Part shown: positions 33,049-42,617 of the stretch, piece by piece
Position numbering within the stretch: position 1 is the first letter of the stretch
Layout of the letters: every line of letters begins with the position of its first letter
DNA from: Quadrisphaera sp. RL12-1S
GTDB taxonomy: Bacteria; Actinomycetota; Actinomycetes; Actinomycetales; Quadrisphaeraceae
NCBI RefSeq assembly: GCF_014270065.1
Contig: NZ_JACNME010000002.1
Coordinates: 372,001-436,000 of the forward strand
DNA length: 64,000 nt
Direction: 5' to 3'
Position numbers and translations under genes: made by a program
Notes under the pieces: generated by a model
The model's database searches: none
What the model was told of the DNA's origin: nothing
Seen by the model: only the letters and a program-made list of their open reading frames with translations

Positions 33049-36000
33049 GTGTTCCGCAAGGTCCTGGTCGCCAACCGCGGGGAGATCGCCGTGCGCGCCT
33101 TCCGCGCCGCCGTCGAGCTGGGGGCCCGCACCGTGGCGGTCTACCCCTACGAGGACCGCGGCGCGGTGCACCGCATCAAGGCCGACGAGGCCTACCAGAT
33201 CGGTGAGCGCGGCCACCCCGTGCGCGCCTACCTCGACGTCGACGAGATCGTCCGCGTCGCCCGCGAGTCCGGCGCCGACGCGGTCTACCCCGGCTACGGC
33301 TTCCTCTCGGAGAACCCCCGGCTCGCGCAGGCCTGCGCCGACGCCGGCATCACCTTCGTGGGGCCCCCGCCCGGCGTCCTGGAGCTGGCCGGCAACAAGG
33401 TCCGCGCCCTGGCCCGGGCGCGCGCGGCCGGGATCCCCGTGCTGCGCTCCTCGGCGCCGTCGGCCGACGTCGACGAGCTGGTCGCGGCCGCCGACGGCAT
33501 CGGGTTCCCCGTCTTCGTCAAGGCCGTCGCCGGTGGCGGCGGGCGGGGCATGCGCCGCGTCGACGACCCCGCCGCGCTCGCGGAGGCCCTCGCCACCGCC
33601 ATGCGCGAGGCCGAGGGCGCCTTCGGCGACCCGACGGTGTTCCTGGAGCAGGCGGTGCTGCGCCCGCGCCACATCGAGGTGCAGGTGCTGTCCGACGGCA
33701 CGGCCGGCACCCACGCCCCCGGCAGCGCCGGCGCGACCGACGACGGCTTCGTCCACCTGTTCGAACGCGACTGCTCCCTGCAGCGGCGCCACCAGAAGGT
33801 CATCGAGATCGCCCCCGCGCCCAACCTCGACACCGAGCTGCGCGACGCCCTCACCCGTGACGCCCTCGCCTTCGCCCGCTCCATCGGCTACGTCAACGCC
33901 GGCACCGTGGAGTTCCTCGTCGAGACCGCCGGCGAGCGCGCCGGCCAGCACGTCTTCATCGAGATGAACCCCCGCATCCAGGTCGAGCACACCGTCACCG
34001 AGGAGGTCACCGACGTCGACCTCGTCCAGTCCCAGATGCGCATCGCCTCCGGGGAGACCTTCGCCGACCTCGACCTGTCCCAGGACCGCATCGTCCTGCG
34101 CGGCGCCGCCCTGCAGTGCCGCGTCACCACCGAGGACCCCGCCAACGGCTTCCGCCCCGACACCGGCACCATCACCGCCTACCGCTCCGCCGCCGGCGCC
34201 GGCGTCCGCCTGGACGGCGGCACCATCGACACCGGCGTGGAGATCAGCGCCCACTTCGACTCCATGCTCGTCAAGGTCACCTGCCGCGGGCGCGACTTCC
34301 CCACCGCCGTGCGCCGCCAGCGCCGCGCGCTCGCGGAGTTCCGCGTGCGCGGGGTCAGCACCAACATCCCCTTCCTGCAGGCCGTCCTGGACGACCCGGC
34401 CTTCATCGCCGGGGACGTGGCCACCTCCTTCATCGAGGAGCGCCCCGAGCTGGTCAGGGCCCGCACCCCCGCCGACCGCGGCACCAAGCTCATGACCTAC
34501 CTCGCCGACGTCACGGTGCACCGCCCCCACGGGGAGGCACCCACCTCCCTCGCCCCGGCCGCGAAGCTGCCCGCGCACGTCGACCTGGAGGCGCCCGCCC
34601 CGGACGGCTCCCGCCAGCGCCTGCTCGACCTCGGCCCGGCCGCCTGGGCGGCGGCCCTGCGCGCCCAGGTGCCCGTGGCCGTCACCGACACCACCTTCCG
34701 CGACGCCCACCAGAGCCTGCTGGCCACCCGCGTGCGCACCCGGGACCTGGTGGCCGTGGCCCCGCACCTGGCCCGGGCGCTGCCGGGCCTGCTGAGCGTG
34801 GAGTGCTGGGGAGGGGCCACCTACGACGTCGCCCTGCGCTTCCTCGGCGAGGACCCCTGGGACCGCCTGGCCGCCCTGCGCGAGGCGATGCCCAACCTGG
34901 CGCTGCAGATGCTGCTGCGCGGGCGCAACACCGTCGGGTACACCCCCTACCCCGAGGCCGTCACCCGCGCCTTCGTCGCCGAGGCCACCGCCACCGGCGT
35001 GGACGTCTTCCGCATCTTCGACGCCCTCAACGACATCACCCAGATCCGCCCCGCCATCGAGGCCGTGCTGGAGACCGGCACCGCCGTCGCCGAGGGCACC
35101 CTGTGCTACACCTCCGACCTGTCCGACCCGTCCGAACACCTGTACACGCTCGACTACTACCTGCGCCTGGCCGAGCAGGTCGTCGAGGCCGGCGCCCACG
35201 TCCTGGCCGTCAAGGACATGGCCGGCCTGCTGCGCCCCCCGGCCGCCAAGAAGCTGGTGTCCGCGCTTCGGCTGCGCTTCGACCTCCCCGTCCACCTCCA
35301 CACCCACGACACCGCCGGCGGGCAGCTGGCCACCCTGCTGGCCGCCGTGGACGCCGGTGTCGACGCCGTCGACGTCGCCGCCGCCCCCATGGCCGGCACC
35401 ACCAGCCAGCCCCCCGCCTCGGCCCTGGTCGCCGCCCTGCGCCACACCGAGCGCGACACCGGCCTGGACCTGCGCGCCGTCATGGACCTGGAGCCCTACT
35501 GGGAGGCCGTCCGCCGCCTCTACGCCCCCTTCGAGTCCGGCGTCGGCGCCCCCACCGGCCGCGTCTACGACCACGAGATCCCCGGCGGGCAGCTGTCCAA
35601 CCTGCGCCAGCAGGCCATCGCCCTCGGCGTGGGGGAGAAGTTCGAGCAGGTCGAGGCGATGTACCACGCCGCCGACCGCATCCTGGGCCACCTGGTCAAG
35701 GTCACCCCCTCCTCCAAGGTCGTCGGGGACCTCGCCCTCCACCTCGTCGCCGTCGGCGCCGACCCGAAGGACTTCGCCGCCGACCCCCAGCGCTTCGACG
35801 TCCCCGACTCCGTCATCGGCTTCCTGTCCGGAGAGCTCGGCACCCCGCCCGGCGGCTGGCCCGAGCCCTTCCGCACCAAGGCGCTCGCGGGCCGCACCGC
35901 CGCACCCCAGGAGGTGGCGCTGAGCGGCCAGGACGAGGCCGGGCTCAGCGCGCCCGCCGACCTGGTCACCGACGGAGCTGGCGGCGGTGAGGGCCGCGGC

Positions 36001-36543
36001 ACCAGCCCGTCCCGCCGGGACCTGCTGAACCGGCTGCTCTTCCCCGGCCCGTCCGCGGAGCTGGCGCGGGTGCGCGAGGCCTACGGGGACGTCTCGGTGC
36101 TGGACACCCGCGACTACCTCTACGGCCTGCGCCGCGGGGAGGAGTCCGTCATCGCGCTCGGCCGCGGTGTCTCGCTCATCGCGGGCCTGGAGGCCGTGGG
36201 CGAGCCCGACGAGAAGGCCGTGCGCACCGTGATGACGGTGCTCAACGGCCAGCTGCGCCCGGTGGCGGTGCGCGACCGGACCCTGGAGGTCTCCGTCGCC
36301 TCCGCCGAGAAGGCCGACCCGGCCCGTCCCGGTCACGTCGCCTCCCCGTTCGCGGGCGTGGTCACCCTCGTCGTCGCCGAGGGCGAGGCCGTCGAGGCCG
36401 GCCAGACGGTCGCCACGATCGAGGCCATGAAGATGGAGGCCTCCATCACCACCCCCGTCGCCGGCACGGTGCGCCGCCTGGCCATCGGGAAGGTGCAGCA
36501 GGTGGAGGGCGGCGACCTGGTCGTGGAGGTCGCCACCAGCTGA
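33049..36543 (+). CDS. pyc: pyruvate carboxylase
   Basis: A biotin enzyme that carboxylates pyruvate to oxaloacetate for anaplerosis. One 1164-residue chain holds all domains in the standard order. These are biotin carboxylase (FRKVLVANRGEIA at the N-terminus, ATP-grasp GGGGRGMRR near 161, EMNPRIQVEHTVTEEVT), carboxyltransferase (DTTFRDAHQSLLATRVRT near 547, the active-site Lys in VKDMAGLL, metal ligands in HLHTHDTAGG near 749) and biotin carrier (EAMKMEAS with biotinyl Lys1128). The GTG at 33049 has GGAGG at 33040-33044; upstream in-frame sequence is not conserved. A short loop (about 220-230) has extra Gly/Ala. No operon partner; the iron transporter that follows has its own IdeR-type promoter. 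Confidence 0.97.
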   Translation: MFRKVLVANRGEIAVRAFRAAVELGARTVAVYPYEDRGAVHRIKADEAYQIGERGHPVRAYLDVDEIVRVARESGADAVYPGYGFLSENPRLAQACADAGITFVGPPPGVLELAGNKVRALARARAAGIPVLRSSAPSADVDELVAAADGIGFPVFVKAVAGGGGRGMRRVDDPAALAEALATAMREAEGAFGDPTVFLEQAVLRPRHIEVQVLSDGTAGTHAPGSAGATDDGFVHLFERDCSLQRRHQKVIEIAPAPNLDTELRDALTRDALAFARSIGYVNAGTVEFLVETAGERAGQHVFIEMNPRIQVEHTVTEEVTDVDLVQSQMRIASGETFADLDLSQDRIVLRGAALQCRVTTEDPANGFRPDTGTITAYRSAAGAGVRLDGGTIDTGVEISAHFDSMLVKVTCRGRDFPTAVRRQRRALAEFRVRGVSTNIPFLQAVLDDPAFIAGDVATSFIEERPELVRARTPADRGTKLMTYLADVTVHRPHGEAPTSLAPAAKLPAHVDLEAPAPDGSRQRLLDLGPAAWAAALRAQVPVAVTDTTFRDAHQSLLATRVRTRDLVAVAPHLARALPGLLSVECWGGATYDVALRFLGEDPWDRLAALREAMPNLALQMLLRGRNTVGYTPYPEAVTRAFVAEATATGVDVFRIFDALNDITQIRPAIEAVLETGTAVAEGTLCYTSDLSDPSEHLYTLDYYLRLAEQVVEAGAHVLAVKDMAGLLRPPAAKKLVSALRLRFDLPVHLHTHDTAGGQLATLLAAVDAGVDAVDVAAAPMAGTTSQPPASALVAALRHTERDTGLDLRAVMDLEPYWEAVRRLYAPFESGVGAPTGRVYDHEIPGGQLSNLRQQAIALGVGEKFEQVEAMYHAADRILGHLVKVTPSSKVVGDLALHLVAVGADPKDFAADPQRFDVPDSVIGFLSGELGTPPGGWPEPFRTKALAGRTAAPQEVALSGQDEAGLSAPADLVTDGAGGGEGRGTSPSRRDLLNRLLFPGPSAELARVREAYGDVSVLDTRDYLYGLRRGEESVIALGRGVSLIAGLEAVGEPDEKAVRTVMTVLNGQLRPVAVRDRTLEVSVASAEKADPARPGHVASPFAGVVTLVVAEGEAVEAGQTVATIEAMKMEASITTPVAGTVRRLAIGKVQQVEGGDLVVEVATS

Positions 36544-36579
36544 GAGCAGGACGACGACGGGGGCGGTTCCCGCGGGAGG

Positions 36580-36598
36580 TGAGGACAGGCTAACCTCA
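36580..36598 (+). promoter_or_regulatory. IdeR/DtxR iron box over the siderophore operon promoter
   Basis: TGAGGACAGGCTAACCTCA matches the DtxR/IdeR consensus TTAGGTTAGGCTAACCTAA at 15 of 19 positions. It covers the likely -10 box TAACCT (36591-36596), which is seven bases from the GTG at 36604. Iron-loaded repressor bound here would block the operon, so it should be induced by iron starvation. Confidence 0.75.
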
Positions 36599-36603
36599 CC
36601 TTC

Positions 36604-37752
36604 GTGATCGCCCCCGTCGACGCCCCGGCGACCCCGGCGCGCCCCGGACGGCGCTCCGGGAGTCACCCCGGGCAGCCTCTCGACCTGCGCCCCGCGCAGA
36701 CCGCCCGCCGCAGCGCCGTCGTCCTGCTCCTGGTGCTCGGGGTGCTGCTCGCCGTCCTGGCCAGCCTCGCCCTGGGCTCCCGGGCGCTGGCGCCGGCCAC
36801 CGTGCTGGAGGCCCTGCGCGCGGGGCCGGCTGCCGCCGGCCCCGGGGGCAGCGAGGCCTCGGTGATCGTCTGGCAGCTGCGCGTGCCGCGCACCCTGCTC
36901 GGCCTGCTCGCCGGGGCGGCCCTCGGGGTGGCCGGCGGCCTCATGCAGGGCCTCACCCGCAACCCCCTCGCCGACCCCGGGCTGCTGGGCGTCACCCAGG
37001 GCGCCGCCCTGGCCGTGGTGGTGGCCGCCGTCACCCTCGGCGCCGGCGGCGTCCTGACCCCGACCACCACCGTCACCGCCGCCCTGCTCGGCGCCGCCGC
37101 GGGCGCCCTCGTGGTGGTCGGCATCGCCGCCGGCGGTCCCCGCGGCCGCGCCTCCACCACCTCCACGGGCAGCGCCGGCGGCACCGACCCCCTCACCCTC
37201 GTGCTCGCCGGCGCCGCGGTCACCGCCCTGCTCGGAGCCCTCGTGCAGGCCGTCGTCCTCGCCGACGCCACCGGCCTGCAGGCCTTCCGCTTCTGGGCCG
37301 TCGGAGCGCTCACCGGCACCGGCGGCGTCGTGGCGCTCGCGGCCCCGGTCGCCGCCGTCGGCCTCGTGCTGGGCCTGCTGGGTGCGCGCGGCCTGGACCT
37401 GCTGGCCCTCGGGGACGACCTCGCCCGCGGCGCCGGGCTGCGCGTCGGTGCCGCCCGCGGCCTGGGCGTGGCCGCCGTCGTCGTCCTGGTCGGCGCCGCC
37501 ACCGCGGCGTGCGGGCCGATCGGCTTCGTGGGCCTGGTGGTCCCGCACCTGGCCCGCGCGCTGGTGGGTCCGGTGCACCGCTGGCTGCTGCCGGTGGCCG
37601 GGCTGTGCGGTGCGGTGCTCGTGCTCGTCGCCGACGTCCTGGGGCGGTTGGTGGTGGGCGCCGGGGAGGTGCCGGTCGGGGTGGTCCTGGCCGTGCTCGG
37701 CGGTCCCGCGTTCGTGGTGCTCGTGCGCCGGCGCCGGTTGGTGGCCCTGTGA
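36604..37752 (+). CDS. ferric-siderophore ABC transporter permease (FecCD family), first
   Basis: One of two homologous permeases for a ferric-siderophore importer. About nine or ten hydrophobic helices are present. FecCD motifs include WQLRVPRTLLGLLAGAALGVAGGLMQGLTRNPLADPGLLGV, FRFWAVGAL and GPIGFVGLVVPHLAR with the DVLGR segment near the end. Residues 1-35 are a Pro/Arg-rich cytoplasmic tail. The leaderless GTG start is set by the -10 box inside the IdeR box. The second permease overlaps its stop by 4 bases. Confidence 0.94.
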   Translation: MIAPVDAPATPARPGRRSGSHPGQPLDLRPAQTARRSAVVLLLVLGVLLAVLASLALGSRALAPATVLEALRAGPAAAGPGGSEASVIVWQLRVPRTLLGLLAGAALGVAGGLMQGLTRNPLADPGLLGVTQGAALAVVVAAVTLGAGGVLTPTTTVTAALLGAAAGALVVVGIAAGGPRGRASTTSTGSAGGTDPLTLVLAGAAVTALLGALVQAVVLADATGLQAFRFWAVGALTGTGGVVALAAPVAAVGLVLGLLGARGLDLLALGDDLARGAGLRVGAARGLGVAAVVVLVGAATAACGPIGFVGLVVPHLARALVGPVHRWLLPVAGLCGAVLVLVADVLGRLVVGAGEVPVGVVLAVLGGPAFVVLVRRRRLVAL

Positions 37753-38867
37753 GCACCCGCCCCCTCGCCCCCCTCGCGCCCCTCGCCCCGCTGCTGGCCC
37801 CGGCGCCCGGGACCCTCGCGCTGCGCCTGGGGCCGCTGTCGCTGCGCCTGCACACCCGCGCCGCGGTGCTCGTGGCCGCCGCCCTGGCGCTGCTCGTGCT
37901 CGTCGTGGCCGTGGACCTGTCCCGCGGGTCCGCCCCGCTGGGCCTGAGCGAGGTGTTCTCCGTCCTCACCGGCGGCGGGGAGCGCGGCGCCCGCTTCGTG
38001 GTCACCGAGCTGCGCCTGCCGCGCACCAGCACCGCCGTCGCCGTCGGCGCCCTCCTGGGCCTGTCCGGGGCGCTGCTGCAGGCCTTCGCCCGCAACCCCC
38101 TGGCCAGCCCCGACGTCCTCGGCGTCGACCGGGGCGCCGCCGCCGGCGCGGTGCTGGTCATCCTCGCCGCCACCGCCGCCCCCGGGCTGGCCGGGCCGCT
38201 GTCGGCGGTGGGCGTCCCCCTGGCCGCCGGCGCCGGTGCCCTGGGCACCGCCGCCCTCGTCTACGCCCTCGCCTGGCGCGGCGGCGTCCACGGCACCCGC
38301 CTGGTGCTCGTCGGCATCGGCATCGCCGCCGCCCTGCAGGGCCTCATCTCCTGGATGCTCATCGGCGCCCGCCTCGACTGGGCCGCCCAGGCCGTGCGCT
38401 ACCTGTCGGGGTCGCTGTCCGGGCGGGGCTGGGAGCAGGCCGCCCAGGCCGGCGCCACCCTCGCGGTGCTCGTGCCGCTGGCGCTGGTGCTCGGGCACCG
38501 CCTGGACGCCCTCGTGCTGGGGGACGACTCCGCCCGCGCTCTGGGCGTGCCGCTGCAGCGCAGCCAGCTCGCGGTCCTGCTGGTGTCGGTGGTCGCGGCG
38601 TCCGCCGCCGTGGTGGCCGCCGGGCCGATCGGCTTCGTGGCGCTGCTGGTGCCGCAGGTGGCGCTGCGCCTGGCCGGCAGGGCGGCCCGCGGCCGCCCCC
38701 CGGTGCTGCTGTCCGCCCTGCTGGGGGCGGTGCTGGTGGTGCTGGCCGACTGCGTCGGACGCACCGCCCTGGGCGGGGAGGTGCCCGTCGGGGTGGTCAC
38801 CTCGATCATCGGCGCCCCCTACCTGATCTGGCTGCTCGTGCGCAGATCCCGCGAGAGGACCTTCTGA
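37749..38867 (+). CDS. ferric-siderophore ABC transporter permease (FecCD family), second
   Basis: The partner permease, 372 residues. ELRLPRTSTAVAVGALLGLSGALLQAFARNPLASPDVLGV and AAGPIGFVALLVPQVALRLAG are the FecCD signatures; the cytoplasmic loop ALGVPLQRSQ contacts the ATPase. The GTG overlaps the first permease stop (GTGA) and its own stop overlaps the ATPase ATG (TGATG), so all three are translationally coupled. Confidence 0.94.
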   Translation: MSTRPLAPLAPLAPLLAPAPGTLALRLGPLSLRLHTRAAVLVAAALALLVLVVAVDLSRGSAPLGLSEVFSVLTGGGERGARFVVTELRLPRTSTAVAVGALLGLSGALLQAFARNPLASPDVLGVDRGAAAGAVLVILAATAAPGLAGPLSAVGVPLAAGAGALGTAALVYALAWRGGVHGTRLVLVGIGIAAALQGLISWMLIGARLDWAAQAVRYLSGSLSGRGWEQAAQAGATLAVLVPLALVLGHRLDALVLGDDSARALGVPLQRSQLAVLLVSVVAASAAVVAAGPIGFVALLVPQVALRLAGRAARGRPPVLLSALLGAVLVVLADCVGRTALGGEVPVGVVTSIIGAPYLIWLLVRRSRERTF

Positions 38868-39760
38868 TGACCACCACTTCCACCACTCCCACCACCTCCA
38901 CCAGCAGGTTGCGCGCCGAGGCGGTGCGCCTGGCCTACGGCGAGCGCGTCGTCGTCGGCGGCTCCAGCGGTGGCCTGGACCTGGCCGTCCCCGACGGCGC
39001 CCTCACGGCGGTCGTCGGCCCCAACGGGTGCGGCAAGTCCACGGTGCTGCGCGCCCTGGGGCGCCTGCTGCGGCCCACCGCCGGACAGGTGCTGCTCGAC
39101 GGGCGCGCCATCGACTCGATGCCCACCCGCGCGGTGGCCCAGCAGCTGGCCCTGCTGCCCCAGAGCCCCACCGCTCCGGAGGGCCTGACCGTGAGGGACC
39201 TGGTCTCCCGCGGTCGCCACCCGCACCAGCGCTGGTTCTCCACCGCCTCCGCCGCCGACGACGACGCCGTGGCCCGCGCCCTGGAGCGCGTCGGCGTGCT
39301 CGACCTGGCCGACCGCGTGGTCGACGAGCTCTCCGGCGGGCAGCGCCAGCGGGCGTGGATCGCGCTGGCCCTGGCCCAGGAGACCGACCTGCTCCTGCTG
39401 GACGAGCCGACCACCTTCCTGGACCTGTGCCACCAGCTGGAGGTGCTCGACCTGGTGCACGGGCTCGTGCACCCCACCAGCCCCGCCAGCCCTGCTGGCA
39501 CCTCTGCTGCCACCTCTGCTGGGGGGCGCACCGCCGTCGTCGTCCTGCACGACCTCAACCTCACCGCCCGCTACGCCGACCACGTCGTCGCGGTGCAGGC
39601 CGGAGCCGTGGTGGCCACCGGGACCCCCGCCGAGGTGCTCACCGAGGAACTGCTCGAACGCGTGTTCGGCGTCCGGGCGCGGGTGCTGGAGGACCCCGTC
39701 GCCGGGGGACCGCTCATCGTCCCCCTCGCCGGTCGGCACGCCCTCGCCCCCACCGCCTGA
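38867..39760 (+). CDS. ferric-siderophore ABC transporter ATPase (FecE type)
   Basis: The ATPase that powers the FecCD-type permeases. Walker A GPNGCGKST, Q-loop LLPQSPTAPEGLTVRDLV, signature LSGGQRQRAWIALALAQE, Walker B LLLLDEPTTFLD and the switch His in VVLHDLNLTARYADHV are intact. Residues 203-225 are a Ser/Ala/Thr-rich insert (PTSPASPAGTSAATS) between Walker B and the H-loop from a local DNA repeat, which is unusual in a normally compact region. 297 residues with a Thr/Ser-rich N-terminus. Confidence 0.95.
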   Translation: MTTTSTTPTTSTSRLRAEAVRLAYGERVVVGGSSGGLDLAVPDGALTAVVGPNGCGKSTVLRALGRLLRPTAGQVLLDGRAIDSMPTRAVAQQLALLPQSPTAPEGLTVRDLVSRGRHPHQRWFSTASAADDDAVARALERVGVLDLADRVVDELSGGQRQRAWIALALAQETDLLLLDEPTTFLDLCHQLEVLDLVHGLVHPTSPASPAGTSAATSAGGRTAVVVLHDLNLTARYADHVVAVQAGAVVATGTPAEVLTEELLERVFGVRARVLEDPVAGGPLIVPLAGRHALAPTA

Positions 39761-39845
39761 GCGGCGCCCCGACCGCCCTGGCCACCCCACTGCTCCGCAA
39801 ATCGAACACCTGTACGACAACCGCCCGAGGACCCCAGGAGCCCCC

Positions 39846-40940
39846 ATGACCCGCCCCACGCCCCACCTCGCCTCCCTGCTGGGCGCCCACCTGCCCCCCG
39901 CCGGCGCAGGCACCTCCCGCCGCGCCGTCCTGCTCGCCGGCGCCGGCGGACTGGCCGGCCTGCTCGCCGCCTGCGGCTCCAGCAGCCCCGACCCCGGCGC
40001 GGCAGGCGGTGAGGCGACGGCCCGCCCCGGCGGCGCCAGCCCCACCTCCGGCCCCTGGACCTTCACCGACGACCGCGGCCGCACCACCACCCTGGACGCC
40101 GTCCCCACCCGCATCGCCGGCTACGCCGACGAGGTCAGCGCCCTGTGGGGCTTCGGCATCACCCCCGTGGGCGTCTGGCACCGCTACCCCCTGTCCGAGG
40201 ACGCCAACTTCACCGGCCGCGACACCACCGGCGTGACCGTCCTCGGCTCCACCTACGGCGAGATCGACCTCGAGGCGCTCGCGGCGCTGGCCCCCGACGT
40301 CCTCGTCGTCCCCGGCTACCCCGCCGACTCCTCCGGGAAGCTCGGCGAGCAGCTGTTCTCCTTCACCGACCAGGCCCAGCAGGACGCCGCCGCCAAGATC
40401 GCCCCCATCGTCGCCATCGCCCAGAAGGGCACCTCCGCCGACGTCATCGCCCGCAACGGCGAGCTCGCCGCCTCCCTGGGTGCGGACCTCGACGACGACG
40501 CCAACACCCGCGCGAGGGCCGACTGGGAGGCGGCCTGCGACCGCGTGCGCGCCGCGGCCTCCCGGGACCTGGTGGTCGGCGCCCTCTACGCCACCCCCGG
40601 TGACGGCATGTACTGGGCCAAGGCCTCCGACGACCCCGGCCTGGCCTTCTACGCCTCCCTCGGCGTGCGCTTCCTCCCGCTGTCCACCAGCGAGTACTAC
40701 TGGGAGCAGGCCTCCTGGGAGAACGCCGGGAAGTACACCCCCGACGTCGTCCTCTACAGCCCCATCGACGCCCTGGACGCCGCCGGCCTCAAGGCCCAGC
40801 CCACCTTCGCGCCCACCCCCGCGGCCCAGGCCGACCAGCTCTACCCCTGGTACTTCGGCTCCATGGACCACGTCCAGCAGGCCCGCGTGCTCAACGCGCT
40901 CGCCGACGACCTCGAGAAGGCCCAGAAGGTCACAGCCTGA
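39846..40940 (+). CDS. iron-siderophore ABC transporter substrate-binding lipoprotein
   Basis: A periplasmic-binding-type protein (FepB/FhuD class) anchored in the outer leaflet, capturing the ferric siderophore. The signal peptide has a twin-arginine-like TSRRAVLLAGAGGLAGLL followed by the lipobox LAAC at about residue 40. The binding domain (FTDDRGRTTTLDAVPTRIAGYADEVSALWGFGI to the C-terminus) has the two-lobe clustered pattern, with STYGEIDLEALAALAPDVLVVPG. The ATG has AGGAG six bases upstream. It is 85 bases after the ATPase gene and presumably within the iron-controlled unit. Confidence 0.93.
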   Translation: MTRPTPHLASLLGAHLPPAGAGTSRRAVLLAGAGGLAGLLAACGSSSPDPGAAGGEATARPGGASPTSGPWTFTDDRGRTTTLDAVPTRIAGYADEVSALWGFGITPVGVWHRYPLSEDANFTGRDTTGVTVLGSTYGEIDLEALAALAPDVLVVPGYPADSSGKLGEQLFSFTDQAQQDAAAKIAPIVAIAQKGTSADVIARNGELAASLGADLDDDANTRARADWEAACDRVRAAASRDLVVGALYATPGDGMYWAKASDDPGLAFYASLGVRFLPLSTSEYYWEQASWENAGKYTPDVVLYSPIDALDAAGLKAQPTFAPTPAAQADQLYPWYFGSMDHVQQARVLNALADDLEKAQKVTA

Positions 40941-40967
40941 CCCTCAGGTCGTCTACCAGGTCAGCCC

Positions 40968-41624
40968 TCAGGTCAGCAGGCCCGGGGTGAGGTTCCACCG
41001 CCTCACCCCGGGCACCCCGTGCTCGGCGTCCAGCACGCACACCGCCGCGGTGTCCAGCAGCAGCTGCGCCCCCGCCTGCGGACCGGCCTCCAGCCACACC
41101 GCCGCCAGCACCCGCAGCACGTGCCCGTGCGCCACCAGCACCACGTCACCGCGCCCCAGCGCCGGCCGCACCCGCTCCAGCACCCGCTCGCAGCGCGCCG
41201 CGACCTGCTCCAGCTGCTCACCGGGCGGCTGCCCCTGCCCCCCGGGAGCCACCCCGTCGCGAAACACCCGCCAGTCGTCGCCCCGCTGCTCGCGGATCTG
41301 CGGCGTCGTCAGCCCCTCGTAGGCCCCGTAGTCCCACTCCGCCAGGTCCTCCAGCACCACCGGCTCACCACCACCGAGCCCACCGTCGGCCACCGGCACG
41401 CCCAGACCCGCCAGCCGCGCCGTGCGCTGCGCCCGCTGCCGAGGGCTCACCGCCACCAGCGCCGGCTCACCCTCCAGCACCCGGTGCAGCACCCGCGACG
41501 CCCCGCGCGCCTGCTCCTCACCCACCTCCGTCAGCGGAACGTCGGTGCTCCCCGTGTGCCGACCCGAGGTCGACCACTCGGTGGCACCGTGACGCAGCAG
41601 CAGCAGACGACCCGTCTCACTCAC
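40968..41624 (-). CDS. histidine phosphatase family protein
   Basis: A phosphatase of the phosphoglycerate mutase-like branch. The catalytic LLLRHGATEW, the SPRQRAQRTARLAG arginine block, the Glu-containing DLAEWDYGAYEGLTTPQI and the late VAHGHVLRVLAAVWL are all present, so it is likely active; the substrate is not predictable. 218 residues with a GTG start. It converges on the siderophore-binding gene. Confidence 0.93.
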   Translation of the reverse strand: MSETGRLLLLRHGATEWSTSGRHTGSTDVPLTEVGEEQARGASRVLHRVLEGEPALVAVSPRQRAQRTARLAGLGVPVADGGLGGGEPVVLEDLAEWDYGAYEGLTTPQIREQRGDDWRVFRDGVAPGGQGQPPGEQLEQVAARCERVLERVRPALGRGDVVLVAHGHVLRVLAAVWLEAGPQAGAQLLLDTAAVCVLDAEHGVPGVRRWNLTPGLLT

Positions 41625-41761
41625 CGCGCCAGGCTGCCAGCCAGCCCCCGCCAGCGCTCGCGGGCCGCCACCTACGATGACGACGACGCCTCCACCGGCG
41701 CCCCACCTGAACCACAGCCCGACGACCAGCAGGCACCAGCAGATCCCAGGAGGCCCTCGCC

Positions 41762-42124
41762 GTGACCCCGGTCCTCGCCTGGGCCTGCGGCGTCCTCGCC
41801 CTGGTGGTCGCCGCGCTCGCGGGCCTGGCCACCGCCCGCGGCCGGCGCCTGGACGACCGGATGCTCATCGCCGTCGCCGTCCTCGAGGTCGCCCTGCTCG
41901 TGCAAGCCGTGGCCGGGTTCGTCGCCCTGGCCCTGACCGACCGCCCCGTCGACGGCGTCGTGTTCGGCAGCTACCTGGTCACCACGGTGCTCGTGCCGCC
42001 GGTCGGGGCGTTCTGGGCGCTGGGGGAGAAGTCGCGCTGGGGGACCGGGGTGCTCCTCATCGCCGCGCTGACCACCGCCATCCTCGTCGTGCGCCTCGAG
42101 CAGGTCTGGAGCGCCGGTGCCTAG
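41762..42124 (+). CDS. conserved small integral membrane protein
   Basis: A 120-residue protein made of four hydrophobic helices (ACGVLALVVAALAGLATA, MLIAVAVLEVALLVQAVAGFVALAL, SYLVTTVLVPPVGAFWAL, GVLLIAALTTAILVV). Charged loops follow the first helix (RGRRLDDR) and precede the last (GEKSRWG). A function is not known to me. The GTG follows AGGAGG after about ten bases. The next gene begins eight bases before its stop. Confidence 0.8.
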   Translation: MTPVLAWACGVLALVVAALAGLATARGRRLDDRMLIAVAVLEVALLVQAVAGFVALALTDRPVDGVVFGSYLVTTVLVPPVGAFWALGEKSRWGTGVLLIAALTTAILVVRLEQVWSAGA

Positions 42125-42539
42125 CAGACCCCCCACCTCCGGCGCGTCCGGGGCGATGCGCCACGGCCCGGGCCGGGTGCTCGTGGCCGTCTACGCCGTC
42201 CTGGGCCTGTCCGCCTCCGTCCGCGGCCTCTACCAGGTGCTCTTCCAGTTCTCCGAGGCGCCGGTGGCCTACCTGCTGAGCCTGTTCGCGGGCCTGGTCT
42301 ACGTGGTGGCCACCGCTGCGCTCGTGCGCGCCACCCCCGGAGCGTGGCGGGTGGCGCTGGGTGCCGTGCTCGTGGAGCTGGTCGGGGTGCTCACCGTGGG
42401 GACCCTGACGGTGCTGGACGCCGCCGACTTCCCCGACGGGACGGTCTGGGGCGCGTTCGGCCGCGACTACGGCTGGGTGCCCCTGGTGCTCCCACTGCTG
42501 GGTCTGGCCTGGCTGCGGCGCACCCGTCCCACGCGCTGA
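42117..42539 (+). CDS. conserved integral membrane protein
   Basis: A 140-residue, four-helix membrane protein overlapping the previous gene, so the two are probably co-translated and may act together. GPGRVLVAVYAVLGLSASVRGLYQVLFQFSEAPVAYLLSLFAGLVYVVATAAL resembles actinobacterial hypothetical membrane proteins paired in this way. No catalytic motif is visible. A motif copy and two hairpins lie directly downstream. Confidence 0.78.
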   Translation: MPSRPPTSGASGAMRHGPGRVLVAVYAVLGLSASVRGLYQVLFQFSEAPVAYLLSLFAGLVYVVATAALVRATPGAWRVALGAVLVELVGVLTVGTLTVLDAADFPDGTVWGAFGRDYGWVPLVLPLLGLAWLRRTRPTR

Positions 42540-42617
42540 CTACACCGATCTCGCTGATCTCGCCGACTCCGGCCTGCTGACTGCTGGTCGGTGGCGGAGC
42601 GGGGCACCCACCCAACC

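Noticed and set aside
32920-37578. Very long minus-strand frame opposite pyc and the permease gene
   Set aside because: It is the antisense shadow of well-identified genes, with Gly/Val/Asp-rich composition and no domains.
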